A stretch of DNA of 64,000 nt from Sipunculus nudus (GCA_026874595.1 CM049311.1:58841953-58905952), one strand, 5' to 3'. Shown: positions 51,729 through 64,000, numbered from the stretch's first letter. Notes: generated from the sequence alone by a model not told the origin. Translations and numbers: made by a program.

Positions 51729-54700
51729 TTAAAAATATAGCTGAAGATATGAAAATATTCCTAAAAAATACAAAAGACATTAAATCTAAAAGAAAGTAAT
51801 GTGCCAAAAAAATGTATATATATATGTAAAATTTAAAATTATATATGTTAAGAAAATGCATATATAAATATATATAAATGTGAAAGACAGTATGTAAATG
51901 TGATTTTAATATTTGTATGTAAAATGAAAAAGAAATTGTATATGAAAAATCATAAATGTTGTAAATGGCAAAATGTAAAATGCAAATGACATTTTTTAAT
52001 TGAATTTAATAAAAGATATGTTATGTATAAAAATCTAAATCTGAAGGTGCCTTGCTGATTTGGTTTATCAGTGGTTGTCTACATGGACATAAGTTCCTAA
52101 ATATAAACAACTGTTTTTATCCTTGATAAAACCAAATCTGTCACACACTGATCTGATGGCATGTTGAAGGTTGTCAGTGGATGAAGTTCGTGGTTTACAG
52201 CCATATGGCCACCTAAGACTGCTGATGACTCATTTCCATCAATGTACTGGCCGGTCGCCTCCGGACTTGTTCAGACGGTAATTCTGGCACTGATCAATAC
52301 TGAATGTAAAGATTGTATTGACGTTAAGTACAGCTGAATCAAAGGGTACCAATGGCTGTCATTGTCATGTAATAAAACACGTTAGCCGTCCTGTTAAATG
52401 GTTCCGCTGCTGTCATACATAATTTTGACATCTCAGTGTCACATTAGCCAGTGACAAAATTGATAACTGGTATTGAGGGGTCTGAAAAAGGTATGAAATA
52501 AGTAAAAGTGTATTGAATGAAACATTGATGTGGCAGAATTATTATTATAAATATATGTCTGTAATGCAAATATCATGCTCTTATATATATATAAATGTGC
52601 TTTGCAATAAAAAGAAGTCAGAATGCAAGAATTAAAATGATTTTGCCTGTATTCACAAATAAATTAGTAGGGAGTTTGCAGTATATTAGGCACACAGGGT
52701 TTCGTGAGGGTTCCATTTTAGCAATCTCACCTCATTAAACTCTTACACAAAGTAATCCATTTATTATATGCATTAATTATATCAAATAATAGGTGCTGAA
52801 AATCATAATAATTGGTCAGGGATTAAAGTGAAAATTTAAATTATATCATTCATTAATGGCAGACAATTTGAAAGATCTGATATCATTTGTAATAGCAATC
52901 TTTGAACGAACAAAAATTGTTATCTATATTGAATACACAAATTTTCATCTTTCGCCTTGGTCCTCTTTTTCATGAGGGTTTACAGTCAGTCTGCAAATAT
53001 TGAACTCTCGGGACCAAAAAGGCAACAACAATATGTGTTGATAGGAGAGCTTCAATCACGTAAAAAGGTTATGAGAAATCTACAAAATATGTCAAGTAAA
53101 GTTGATATAAACTAAGATGTGCAGGGAATGACTGTACAATGTGGATCTCTTTTTTGGAAGAAGATGATCGGTCTTGTTCAGTGTGCGACCTTGATATCAG
53201 CCACTGTGGCAGGACGTCAAAGAGACAGGCTCAACTCACCATACCCATAAACCTTGAGAAAGTTGACCCGAATAGGAAGTACGGACCTGAGAATCAATAA
53301 AAAATTGTGTAGCTTATATATTGACACACAGAATAAAACTAATGTGCTGAAACAGATTACATCGAGTTGCTGATGAATTGGAATGTTGTCTGACTTCACC
53401 AGGTTGAAAAAAGCTGGTCCTGTCATTTGTTGGTATGACTTTACTGTGTTGCATGCTGAGTGGAAGGATTTCCAAAGTCATAGGCTTTCAGAGGAAGATT
53501 AAACAAGGTGTTTAGAAGGCTAGCTCCCAGCTGGGTATTTTTATCATTCTACTCTATGAGCTTTTGCTTGGCGGGATGTAATAATATATCTGCTATCGTT
53601 ACCTAAATTTAATATGCAGCTTATTGATTTGGTGTTGGTCCAAACAGATTTACAGTCATGAGTGCATAATCTCAAGTTCTTTGGCTGTGCAGAAGAAAAT
53701 AATGCTTTATACTATTGTGAACAGAAAAAAGTGGCCCTCTGGGATAAATGGACATATTGCATATAGTTTTATCTATATCATAATCCTTTCATGACTCAAA
53801 CATGTAAAAAGTCTGATCTGTATATCAAGTAACGCTGTCTGATGGCCTCTCCAGTATCATGCTACACAACCACAGTTTCTGTCCAGTTGAAGCTTATAAC
53901 CATAGAAAGTTCCACTACCCCTGTCCCAACTGTTTCTCATTTATAAATTTGGTTCAAAACTAATCCTTACCTTTGTTAAGACAATGGACAACAGAAAAAT
54001 GTGACAATGAACTGGCAACAAAGTAATACTCTAACTTTCATCAGTTACATCAAGTAATATAATAAAGTCTAACAAAGTCTTTTGTTTTACCACATTTTAC
54101 TTGCAGCCTACACTGACATATTAATCTTAAACTATATACAGCAGAACCCATCAATTACAACAACCTTGGTGACCTACCACATATGCATAGTGGTTGTAAT
54201 TAGGGGATGGTCATATTTGTGAAATTCTAAGTTACCTAGATGATTTATTTTGGACCAAACACAGTCGCTTCAATCCCTATTTGTGGTTGTGTTTTTATAG
54301 AGAAATGGAAGAAACTGTGCACTACATGAGTATATAGTTGTGCCTTACGTAGTACGGAGATAGCATGTATCACAAAAGAGGTGTAATATGCTCTGTTGCT
54401 TTCTCCCCATTTCCCCCTTAAATAAGGATTCAAGGACTGTGGACCAGGAAAAGTGATTCTATTTGTGGGTTGGTCACAGTTGTGGGTTGGTCGCAAGGCA
54501 GTGTTCCACTGTACTGTGTCTGCCCTGTTTGATGGTACATGGAGAAGATTCACAATGGTATCACCCATTATATTTATCCCTTAAACATTTATATGATCTT
54601 TGTTGCGTCATGTGTATACACATGGGTCTCCTGAAATTCAGAATCCGGGGATAACCAGTCTCAGAGGACTCCACTGGCTACTTCAAAGACAAGTCAGCAC

Positions 54701-54734
54701 TGTCATAAAACAAATATATTTTTTCATATATAAA
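51729..54734 (+). other. Giant intron segment
   Basis: It starts with AT-rich low-complexity sequence (to about 52020), then unique DNA. No gene is recognised. Confidence 0.4.
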
Positions 54735-54815
54735 TACTTGAATGATCACAAGTTACCATGTATCTGCTGTGATGTTGTCACAGCAGATACATGACATTTT
54801 GTGATCATTCAAGTA
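54735..54815 (+). repeat. 81-nt near-perfect hairpin (candidate small-RNA precursor or tiny foldback)
   Basis: Two 38-nt arms (54735-54772 and 54778-54815) match at 34 positions when folded, around a 5-nt loop TGTTG. The four differences cluster at arm positions 18, 19, 21 and 22, forming one internal loop (one of them can be a G-U pair). Length and single central bulge resemble a microRNA precursor. A short palindromic transposon remnant is the alternative. Confidence 0.55.
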
Positions 54816-56423
54816 GCTGTTGACTTTTTGTAGCTAATGAAATAAATTTAATAAAAACACATGTTGCAAGATATCTATGTGGTTGTATGACAACCTGGAT
54901 ATCCCTTCCAGGATCTCCTGATCCAGCTTTGCTGCTTTGTGCACTGTGTCAAACTTCAGTAATATGCAATAGATCACCTGGTCAGATGCTTAACAAATGC
55001 TGGCCCTAATACCTTTGAATGGTACAGGATCCTGTGGACAAAGGAATTGCCCTTTGTCACAGATGGTAAATAATTCTGTGAATTCACAGACATAATGGTG
55101 ATCTAGATCACCTCTAGATTAATTAATTGTTTTTTTGGTGTTACCTGCAATTTTCATCAAAATCTGTTCATATTATAATGAAAAGTTGCAAACAGACAAA
55201 ACAGTAGTTGTCATCTTTGTTCCTGCTGCTTGGTCCAAAGATTCCAGTATTTTATGATGTGCACTGGAAAACTGAACTTGCAAAGATCATTTTAGAAATG
55301 AATTGATATGCCAGAACTACTGCCAGTACTGGTCTACTTCCATGTGGGCCAATCCAATTAAGACCTTATTATAATTACTAGGGGTTATTTTTTAATCATC
55401 TGTAGTTCATTTTATATGTATAACATGTAAAACATTTTAAACCATGATGAAGATTTGGTTCTGTTTCTGGTAATAGATGCATTAGTGTAATCTGTATTTC
55501 AGATGTTATCAATCTGTCATTAATGTAAGCTATAGTGCTTTGACCTGTAGTAATAATGTTTCATTAGAACTTGTGGTCAGTTCCAGTAATGACCACCAGC
55601 TATGCTAGAAGGGCCATTAGTGAATGAGGGATCATTCAAAATCCCAGTGGATCACTCCTGACTCCTGTTGTCCCTTGGTCAGTGGGGTCAGCTGCTGATA
55701 GTGGTCAACCTGCCCCTAGGGTCAAGCCATCTAACTCAACTATAAAATTACTCATACTTGGCCTGTTAGTCACTGGTCACACACATTTATTATTTAGTCA
55801 TCTTATATTGTAAGATTTTAAGGTACATTTTCTAAATATATGTTTAAGTATCAAAGACAATTTATGTTATATTAATTTTAACTACACAGTAATGCTGGTT
55901 GCAAAAGATGATACTTGAATAAATTAATTAAGAATCATTTTTGGGGGGGGGGGGGGGGGGGTTTAGGTGACAATTGACAGACAGATGCTTAATTGTAATA
56001 ATAACATCTTCATAGATGATAATCTTGATCATATAAAAAACACTTATTATAGGGACCAGGTGGTCAGCTGAAGGAATTTCAAACAAACTTAATCTCCTGA
56101 ATGTTTTTTTCTGTCTTCGTGTATGGATAAACTTATTTTTCACTTGTGACTATGCACATTTTCTGTGAGGTCTTTGACACTTACTAAGTATTAACTTGTT
56201 CACATCCAGAACCAGAGTATGCTGTTATTGCTTATTACTATATCGGCATCAGATGTACCCTAAAACAAAATCTTCATCCACATGTAACACCTGATTGTGG
56301 AACAAATCTTATCTTATAGCTTTTTTATAATCTTGTGTATTGATACGTGTAAATTTATCATTTATCAAGAGAAAGAATTCTTTTCTTTTCCTCATTGTCT
56401 ACTTGTGGTTCACTGGGATTTTT
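54816..56423 (+). other. Giant intron segment with poly(G) tract
   Basis: A run of 19 G lies at 55943-55961. No gene or other repeat is recognised. Confidence 0.45.
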
Positions 56424-57302
56424 AGCTCAGCTGACTATAAGTCATCTGAGCTATAGTCGTGGTCCATTGTCCGTCGTCCGTCCGTCTGTCCGTCCGTCCG
56501 TCCGTCCGTCCGTAGATGTGGCACGTTTTGAAACCGTAAGACCTAGGAATCCAAAATTCAGCATAATGTTAGATGTCCCCAAGATCTCCTACCAATCCAA
56601 AAACTGGGTCTTTGCGACTTCGTTCCTTTGAGAAATTAAAGAAAAACCTCAATTTTTTATTAAAATCCTATTTTCACACTTCAGGACTGCCTAATATCAA
56701 AACTACTCATCTGTTTTTCTTCATATTTACCTTAAATATTCCTCTATATAGTTCCTATGTACATGCAAGAAATTAAGTCTGTAAAGTATAAATTCTTTAA
56801 GTTATGGGCCCAAACATAATGGACTTTGTAAAAAATCAGGAAAAATAATAACTCACTTAAAATGAAAAATTTTGAAACTAGAGTCTATTTTCTCAAGTAT
56901 ATAACTATGTTTAATTAAGATTCAATTGTTTACCCAAAATTAGATCTGAATTTTGTAATTTTTTTAAGTTATTAGCATAAAAAAAAAATCAGTACCTTAA
57001 ATTTTGCCCAACTTTGACCATGGCACGTTTTTTTCCTGTAAGCACCATTGATTTAATTTTCACAGCATGTAAACATAAATATTTAGTTTGTCTAAATCTG
57101 AAATTTGAAAATAAAAGCTTGAAAATTAAGCTAGTTATTGATTTTTTTTTCTGTAGTCACTTGCTTTGATTACAGATGCAGGGTCCCACTCCAGGTCACT
57201 GGAAGTCAGCTATGCCAGGGTTTCTGATTTGTTACAGTCACTGGGGGAGATCCCCTGCTGTGACAGGTGTACAGTTATTCTCATATCACCACCCCAATCA
57301 TC

Positions 57303-57341
<39 letters not shown>

Positions 57342-58342
57342 CAAAACCAACCCACCAAGTGTTATGCAGTAATTGTTATTGTTTTCACTGTATCTCCTTA
57401 ATTGTAATGCTGTTTCCACTCCGATATGCAAAAACTTTCCTTGAAAAAATAATTCAAGGTGTTATCCAGAAGATGCAATGTTGTGTAATGTAGCATTTTT
57501 AAAGAAATCAATTTTCTTTTAAATGATTTTAACAAATATAAATGAACCCATCAGTATGCTTAAATTATTATAAAATATGAAGCACATTATGGATAAATAA
57601 AGACACAATTCAAAATTTGGAAATCTAAATCAAGTATTATTTTTAGATATTTATTGTTTTGCAGATTTAAAAGATATATTTTTGTGGTAAAAAATAAATA
57701 AACATTTGTATGCATGATGTGGTGTTATCTGACAAGATTGAGATTTATGATGATACAATTGAGAATTATGAATCAACTTTTATATTCAGATATATATGTT
57801 AAATTGGAAATGTATAGAAATATAAACTTAAATTAGAAAATAATTGATGTGATAAAAAAATCAGGATTTAATACAAACATTTGTTCATTATTTTCCTGCC
57901 TCAGCAGAATTTGAGATCAGGCTTTGTTTGCCCTGTTTTATGTTGTTTAATTAGCAATATTTCAACTGTATACATTCCATAAAAAAATACATATATATTT
58001 AATAATATATATTATACAAAAAAATAGATTCAATTGAACAAATGTGTAAACTACTGAAATGTCAACAGTTAATCGAAAAACCAACTAATGATCATGGTAA
58101 TAGTACAGATCATTTGTTCACAAACTGCTCACATGCTTTAGTTTCAACATTAGGAAACACATGGTCAGGTCACAAAATATTTTTGCAACAATTTCTTGCT
58201 CATCAATACAAACCAATCATATAAACCAGCCATGGCCTTTATTACCTCTTCCTCTTACACTTTATCTCCATTAGATATTATTTTAGATTTTTACCTTTAA
58301 GGTTAACGTCAGCTGAGCACAGTGACCCATAGGTCCCTTGTT
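56424..58342 (+). mobile_element. Hairpin-headed repeat element, copy C
   Basis: The best-defined copy (1.9 kb). It has a head hairpin at 56424-56452, a GTCC array (about 56470-56514, one GTCC unit more than copy A), a body as in copy A with a single unit, a 37-C run (57304-57340) and an AT-rich 3' part. The end is at cagctgagcacagtgaccca and taggtcccttg (58309-58340). The complement of the 3' end contains GCTCAGCTGA, also found at the 5' end, a possible subterminal inverted repeat. No enzyme is encoded. Confidence 0.72.
57304..57340 (+). repeat. Poly(C) tract, 37 nt
   Basis: Uninterrupted C run within copy C. A shorter C-rich run sits at the equivalent place in copy B. Open frames with polyproline or polyglycine here come from this run. 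Confidence 0.97.
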
Positions 58343-58423
58343 TTTTACACTTTTATCATAAAGTTATTGAATGCAATCACTTGAGGTTTTGTTATACCAA
58401 AATGATTGAAGTGGGTTACATGC

Positions 58424-58746
58424 CAGTCTGCCAATTCCCATTTTGCTGATTCCCATAATACCAAGTCCAGTTTCCTGAATCCCAGTTTGCCAAATGTTAT
58501 TTATAATATGAAATTGTCTGTAAATTTGATATCTGTTCATGTTTTATGGCATCTGAGTATTAATGGAGTAAAAACATTTTCATGTTTTTGTCATGTTCAC
58601 TCCATGAATACTCCGATGCTCCAAAAACATTAATAGTTTACAAATTACATGATGATTTCATATTAATAAGTTTAGATTGGCAATCTGGGATTCACCAAAC
58701 TGGACTCTGAATTTAGGGATTCGGCAAAATGGGAATCAGCAGACTG
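58424..58746. mobile_element. 323-bp foldback (MITE-like) element
   Basis: The two halves are inverted copies: cagtctgccaattcccattt at the left end matches the complement of the right end (cagtctgctgattcccattt). The matching continues inward (agtccagttt...gaatcccag.ttgcc; gcatcngagtattnatggag) to a centre near 58585. The whole element can fold into one long hairpin. It encodes no protein and no clear target-site duplication is visible. Confidence 0.75.
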
Positions 58747-60009
58747 ACCTTGAAGTGAATCTATGCTCCCTGTATCTCTAGCCATTTGAAGCACGATTTT
58801 TATTATTAATACTGTTTATTGTGTTGAAATAATCTGTTCAGACAGTTAAGGTACCTCAGTGAATATATAAAATAAATCAGTATTTGTGTTTTCTCCCATG
58901 GGTTCAGCAGTGCAGTCTATGTTCATGTTTCTATGAGTAAATCATTTACTGACTTGTATATCTGGATTCACCATATGTTATACAAAAATTCCCTGCAGAC
59001 ACAGGTGTTTGGACTAGGTCACTTAGTGCAAATCAGGGTTGAATGACTCATCAACCTTGCCCCAGTCATTGCTCATCTTTCTATTACCAGCTGATCCCCA
59101 TAGTTCAGCCTCCGAGCATACAAAATCTGTAGGTGGAACAACTTGAAGTAGTCTCAGGTCATGATTTATTCATCGAGGGAGAGTGCTGGTAGCTAGGGAT
59201 CATTGAGACAAGCAAATTGGCAATAAATGACAGCTCTTTGGGCCTAATGACCATCCAACTGACCATACAAGTAAATATTGACAAGTTTTGTAAACTGAAA
59301 GCAACTGCAATCTCATATTCTGTTCCAGTTCATGCTCCCATATAATAAAATATAAGCACATTTAATTGTCCATCTTTGAGGATAGATGTTCAGTTATTTC
59401 AGTGTTAGAATCCGGCAAGTCTTAAGTTACATGACCTGAAATTAGGTCTGTTGGACTAGATGTTGCCCATTATGTTAGGCCAATAATTTTTAGATGAACA
59501 TGATTCTATCAATTTTGATATAATCATGAAATTACCATATTAGTATCCAAGCAGTAAAGAATTAAACATCTATTTCTGGTTTTAAACCTTTTGCTTTAAG
59601 ACATGATTCTTCTTTGTGATCATTCATATGGTTTTGTTAGAATAATTTTTAAATTATTCATAGGAAAAATATTTAGTTACCAATATTCAGATTTGATTGA
59701 TGTGTCCCTCACATTGTTGCAAGAGTCCCCATATGTCATGGAAAAATGCTTTTCTTTCTTTAAACATTTTACTATTTTACTTCCATAGGGAAGCATTAAA
59801 TTAGTTTTATCTTTTTATCACTAGAGATAATTATCTTTATGTAATACTTTTTTATATTTGACTTGGCATGCAGAAAATTTCTAAAAAAAAAATCATTATA
59901 ATCCAGTTATGGGGACAAACCACAAGTTGTTACAAATTAGAACTGAAAAGTCTTTTATAATATCACATGCTTATAAATTTAAATAAGAGACCTGCAGGGT
60001 ATTTTGAAT
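58747..60009 (+). other. Giant intron segment
   Basis: AT-rich unique DNA with no recognised gene. A TATAAAT motif lies at about 59972, shortly before the small ORF at 60010. Confidence 0.4.
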
Positions 60010-60204
60010 ATGAAATTGTTTCTATTTTTAGTCCTATTAGTTACTGTATCGAGTTATTTTATTGAAGACCAAGCAGCTATATTTAATTCCTGTGGTTTAC
60101 TCAAGATCTACAGACAGAAGTTCACCAGATGCACCAGTCATTCTATATGCATGTCCTTGTGTTGTGATCAGTTTGACTTGACATGTGTTATGTCACAAAA
60201 TTAA
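60010..60204 (+). CDS. Hypothetical small secreted cysteine-rich peptide, 64 aa
   Basis: The ATG at 60010 opens 64 codons. Residues 1-15 form a classic signal-peptide pattern (MKLFLFLVLLVTVSS). The rest holds six cysteines in the order C-x12-C-x5-C-x3-CC-x5-C. A TATA-like motif lies about 40 nt upstream, a splice-acceptor-like gacctgcag just before the ATG, and AATAAA about 60 nt after the stop (60263-60268). It would be a gene nested in the intron on the same strand. Six cysteines suggest a disulfide-rich secreted peptide, but no family is recognised and chance ORFs in AT-rich DNA are often hydrophobic. Confidence 0.3.
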   Translation: MKLFLFLVLLVTVSSYFIEDQAAIFNSCGLLKIYRQKFTRCTSHSICMSLCCDQFDLTCVMSQN

Positions 60205-63200
60205 GCAGATTTAGTCTGCATTTTCCCCGGTTATCTGACTAGGAAACCCAGACAATAATAACAATAAAAAAATAATGAACATTGTAGTTTATGTCCACCT
60301 AATTAAGCTAATTTCATCCACAAAATAAAACACTGGGCTAATGTATCTTTTTGTTGTTTAATCATGTTCCTTGTCACAAATATTGTAATTTTCCTCGGAA
60401 CAAGTTCCTGTGTAATTAAAGTGTTTGTTGTTTTTGTAACTTTTTTGCTCAGTCTCCGAGTCGTCAATTTCCTCTTTCATTAACAGTTAATTCGTCTAAA
60501 CATAAACGCTCGCAGTGGGAGGTTACCGGGAAAGGCAGTTCACCAGAAGCAAGATGGTGGCTAGGATTTTTTTTACACAACACGATGGGAGTGAGTTTGA
60601 CTTTGCAGGAAGATATTGAATCTGTTTGACTAGCTGGTGTGATAGTAGTTCTAAATAAACACATGCACACACATGTTACGGGTTATACTGCCGAAATCTA
60701 ATTGATTAATTAGACCATAATTACTACCTACCTGTAACATTCATTTAACAATTTCTTAGACAAGGCTATCCTGTTACTGTGTAAATATAACAGCTACCCT
60801 GACTGATTTTACAGGTTTATATCTTAAGGTGACAAGATGTATGGCCAGTGCACAGCAATTTCTCTTTGAATATTTTCAAGGTCAGCTGAAACCCAGCCTT
60901 TTAGTTTTCTGGTTTTTGTTCTTGTTCAAAGAGTCCACCAACATGTTTGTTATGGTTAAAAGTAATTCAGTAAATTTAACTCTGACAAATACTAGTTGTC
61001 AGGGATACTGAGATCAGATGCAGAACAGATGCTTGTTAAATACTGTCATGTGAAATCATAAATTCTCGGGAGGAAGATGGGGAGTGGCTTAAGAAGACAA
61101 TTGGCTTGTCCAGATCATGGGAAAGAATCCAGGAGGTCACAAAATGTAACTAAAACCTTGACATTCTGGCCTGCCATGTTAGGTTGTTGTGGCTCCTACA
61201 TGCTACATTATACAGAGTTTACCAGAAACTTTAATTTCTGAAAAAAAATATAATAAAAAAAAACTTGTAGATATTGGTTTTGAAGCTGATTAGCGAAACA
61301 AATAGGTATTTGTAACGTGGCCATAAATTTGGACTTTTAGGGAGTTTAGGATAAATTGATATTGAGAGCAAGAAAACATATGACATAATAAACTGGTACT
61401 CCACAGCATATCACAGAAATATTTGCATTTATTTATCTCTGGTTTCTTATTAACACAGCACTGAAAGAGCAAGGTTAAGTGAGTATATATGAACATAAAC
61501 ACCAAACCAAACAATTTTATGAAGACAAGCAGCTCTGGTGATCCAGGTCTAGACAGAATAAATCAGACACAGGGGCAGTATTTCTGTTTCCCCAGATTTC
61601 TGTGGACGGACTTTAACAGCAGGGGGTTAAATACACCCTGTCAGTCAGACAGCTCCATGTGGAAGTGTAGCCAATGAAAATAGGCTGTATTTTCCAGGCC
61701 TTGATCTCTATGGAGGCGGTTATCTTATGTTACACCATGGAATTCCAGGACCAGTGATGATGTATACCAAGATGTAACCTATAAATAACTAGACCAGGGC
61801 TGTTATAATACACCATGACTTAACCTGTAAATAACTGGTTGATTTTTTGTTAGGTTAAGGCAAAGTGCAACAAGGATTAAATTTCTTGTGAAAACATTTT
61901 TTTCTCTCAAAATATTTAGGGTTTGTTGTACCCTTTTTGTAACGTTCACTAATTTATGTAATTCCAGGAAGAGAAGGCAAACGTTTGCTGTTACTCAGAT
62001 TTGAACAAATATTGGTTCAAGTTCTTTATCCATAACACATTGTCATAATACAACAGTTAAAATACAGAACTCACAGCATGTGTTATGATTGTTCTTCTCA
62101 GCCACAAGCTTTAAGATTATTTCAAATATATCTAAGGAGAGTTTTAAGAATTATTTTACTAGTTTTAATAACCTCGATTATGCTGGGGATTTGTTGATCT
62201 TTAACAGGATTTTGAGCTCTGAGACTTAGTGTTCAGTTACGATATCAGCAATAGCTCTTACTCATTTTGATGTGTTGTGAATCTTGGTGAAAGTGTTGTA
62301 ACAGGGGTCATTGTGTAAATTCAGTTAGAGGGGTCAAGGGTAAAGGTCACCTGCATAATCAAACTCATTAAAATTTACCTTGCTTAGATATATGGCTTTT
62401 TAAAAAGGTTCATTTTGTTAAGTTAAACATGATTACATAATCAGATATATACAATATGGTCATATCACTGGCAGGAAGACCATCAGAGGGTCATTTAGGT
62501 ATAACTTCAGAAATTGTTTCAACAAGGCTGTAGCTGACTGGTTTTGGTCAGTGGTCATACATTTAAGTTGACTGTTGACTATCAGCAAACACGAAGATTG
62601 GTGAAAGTTGTTATAAATTGAATATCAGTTAACATGTACAACAAACACTAAAGCAGTGTACAGCCGAAGTATTCACATTTATAAAAACCCTAAAGAATAT
62701 CAAAGTTTTAATACCATAGATGATCTCTTAGAAGTAATTATGTGAACATCCATTTATCTTTAAGATTTAAATTCAAAATTTATAAGCATAATAGTTTAAA
62801 CCTTTACTACTTCTGTTGTAACAACACTAATATTACAGGTAGAGATCTGACTGCCCTTCAAAGGTGGCCTTTGTCAACAGGCACCAGGAATGAAAGGTTC
62901 TACTGATTTTGGGTGGCTTTTCTAAGTACAGCAGATATAATAACAACCTTGATTAAGTGTTTAAAGAACATGATCCCAAACATTTCTCAGCTGCTGGTGC
63001 TGCCAGTTGTATAACACGGAACAGGTGGGCTTTAAAACTGAGATGCTGTAAGGACTGTTTATCCATCCAGTTTATCCATTGGTTCCATGAAACCGTTTTT
63101 CAAGCCCAGTTCACTAGCCAGGCTAATGTAGTCATAGTGATAAATTATTAGTGGGGATAAAATCTAACCGTGGCTTGGTTAGATCAATACCAGTACAGTG

Positions 63201-64000
63201 TGTAGTTCCCCATCAGATTTAAACAGATTCACACATGCATGCCCCAGCAGAACTAGACTGAGGTGTGGGGATTGAGTTACTGATTGTCAGGAGAGCTGTC
63301 GTCTGCTGAAATTTCTGGGCCACTTCCACTTGACATGCTGGGCTTACTGATTGCTTCGGGTTTATTCTGGAAACCTTTGTGGCCGATTGTTTGGGCAAAA
63401 AATAGTGTTTTGAGGAGGAGCATGATGTTTTGTCATCCGGATATGGGACATTTTTAGTGCAGGCAGGCTAGTTCTAACAAGGTTTATCTCTGTGCTTCAC
63501 TCCACAGGAATATTACCATTGTCTTTGGATTTGAGTATGTTATAACAGAATTGTTGGTCACTGAGTATTATTACTGCTATCTCATGAACTGCATTGTTTG
63601 GATAGAAGGTTTTGTCCAGTTGCTGATATGTTTATCCTGTTTTCTTAGCTTTTGGTTTATTTTCAGTTCTGGTTGTTTCTATTTATATCCCCTGAGGGCA
63701 TTATTTGGGTTGTATTCTGTACCAATTACTTGTAGTTTATTTATTCTATGTGGATTTTCCAAGTATATATTCCAAATTAGCTAATTTTTATATTCTGTCT
63801 TTTAAACAATATTAAACAAATTTATGGTTAATTCCTGTATGAAAGTAAAATCTTGTTTGTGTGTTCTGGCATTTTTGGGTTTTAATATCTTTTACTTTTA
63901 AATCTCTTGAGGGAATATTGAGATTGTTTTAAATTCCAGTTCTGATGATGATTTTTGCATGTGAGTTTTTGGATTATTTCAGTACACTTTTTTTTCAAAT
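60205..64000 (+). other. Giant intron, last segment
   Basis: Unique AT-rich DNA. A single motif cluster ggggtcaagggtaaaggtca lies near 62330, related to the units at 46.1-46.9 kb. No gene, RNA or array is recognised up to the window end. Confidence 0.4.

Noticed and set aside
57166-57493. Polyproline and polyglycine frames
   Set aside because: They are produced by the 37-nt C run in mobile-element copy C.

Overview
The window is 64 kb of AT-rich animal nuclear DNA. Genes are split by GT-AG introns, most of the sequence is intronic or repetitive, and there are no operons. The dispersed repeats (a hairpin-headed element carrying a GTCC microsatellite, arrays of AGGTCA motifs, and a tRNA-headed SINE) look like those I know from bivalve molluscs. 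I therefore infer a lophotrochozoan, probably a bivalve. This rests on repeat style, not on a match to a named species.

One gene is identified with confidence. On the minus strand, six spliced coding exons between 6217 and 679 encode the N-terminal ~361 residues of an atypical E2F repressor of the E2F7/E2F8 family. They carry the family's N-terminal DPWTPNxNxKxLxS motif, a complete first DNA-binding domain ([13 protein letters not shown]) and the first half of the second one ([12 protein letters not shown], then NLEMAAKVL...SSKFK). All six exons join in phase. The rest of the gene lies beyond position 1. Its promoter is probably the CpG-richer stretch near 7.8-8.1 kb, which contains a canonical E2F site (TTTCCCGC on the minus strand). 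A second CpG-richer stretch at 9.3-9.8 kb has another consensus site (TTTGGCGC).

A second gene appears to run the other way, on the plus strand. A leader exon ends with a strong donor at 9835, and a start-codon exon (13810-13907, Kozak gccATGG) ends with a donor at 13907. No further convincing coding exon follows, so the remaining 50 kb is best read as a giant early intron of this unidentified gene. In vertebrates E2F7 and E2F8 lie head-to-head with NAV3 and NAV2, so a neuron navigator homologue is a testable guess.

The giant intron holds most of the repeats. Three copies of one mobile-element family lie at 15.9-18.5, 45.1-48.3 and 56.4-58.3 kb. Minisatellites and tandem arrays cluster at 19.9-21.9, 27.6-28.1, 29.9-30.3, 31.5-31.9 and 32.5-33.7 kb, and another lies at 51.4 kb. 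An array of nuclear-receptor-like half-sites sits at 46.1-46.9 kb. There is also a tRNA-derived SINE at 48.4 kb, an 81-nt near-perfect hairpin at 54.7 kb, a 323-bp foldback element at 58.4 kb, and a small signal-peptide/cysteine-rich ORF with a polyadenylation signal at 60.0 kb. No rRNA, canonical tRNA, CRISPR array or autonomous transposase/reverse transcriptase gene was seen.
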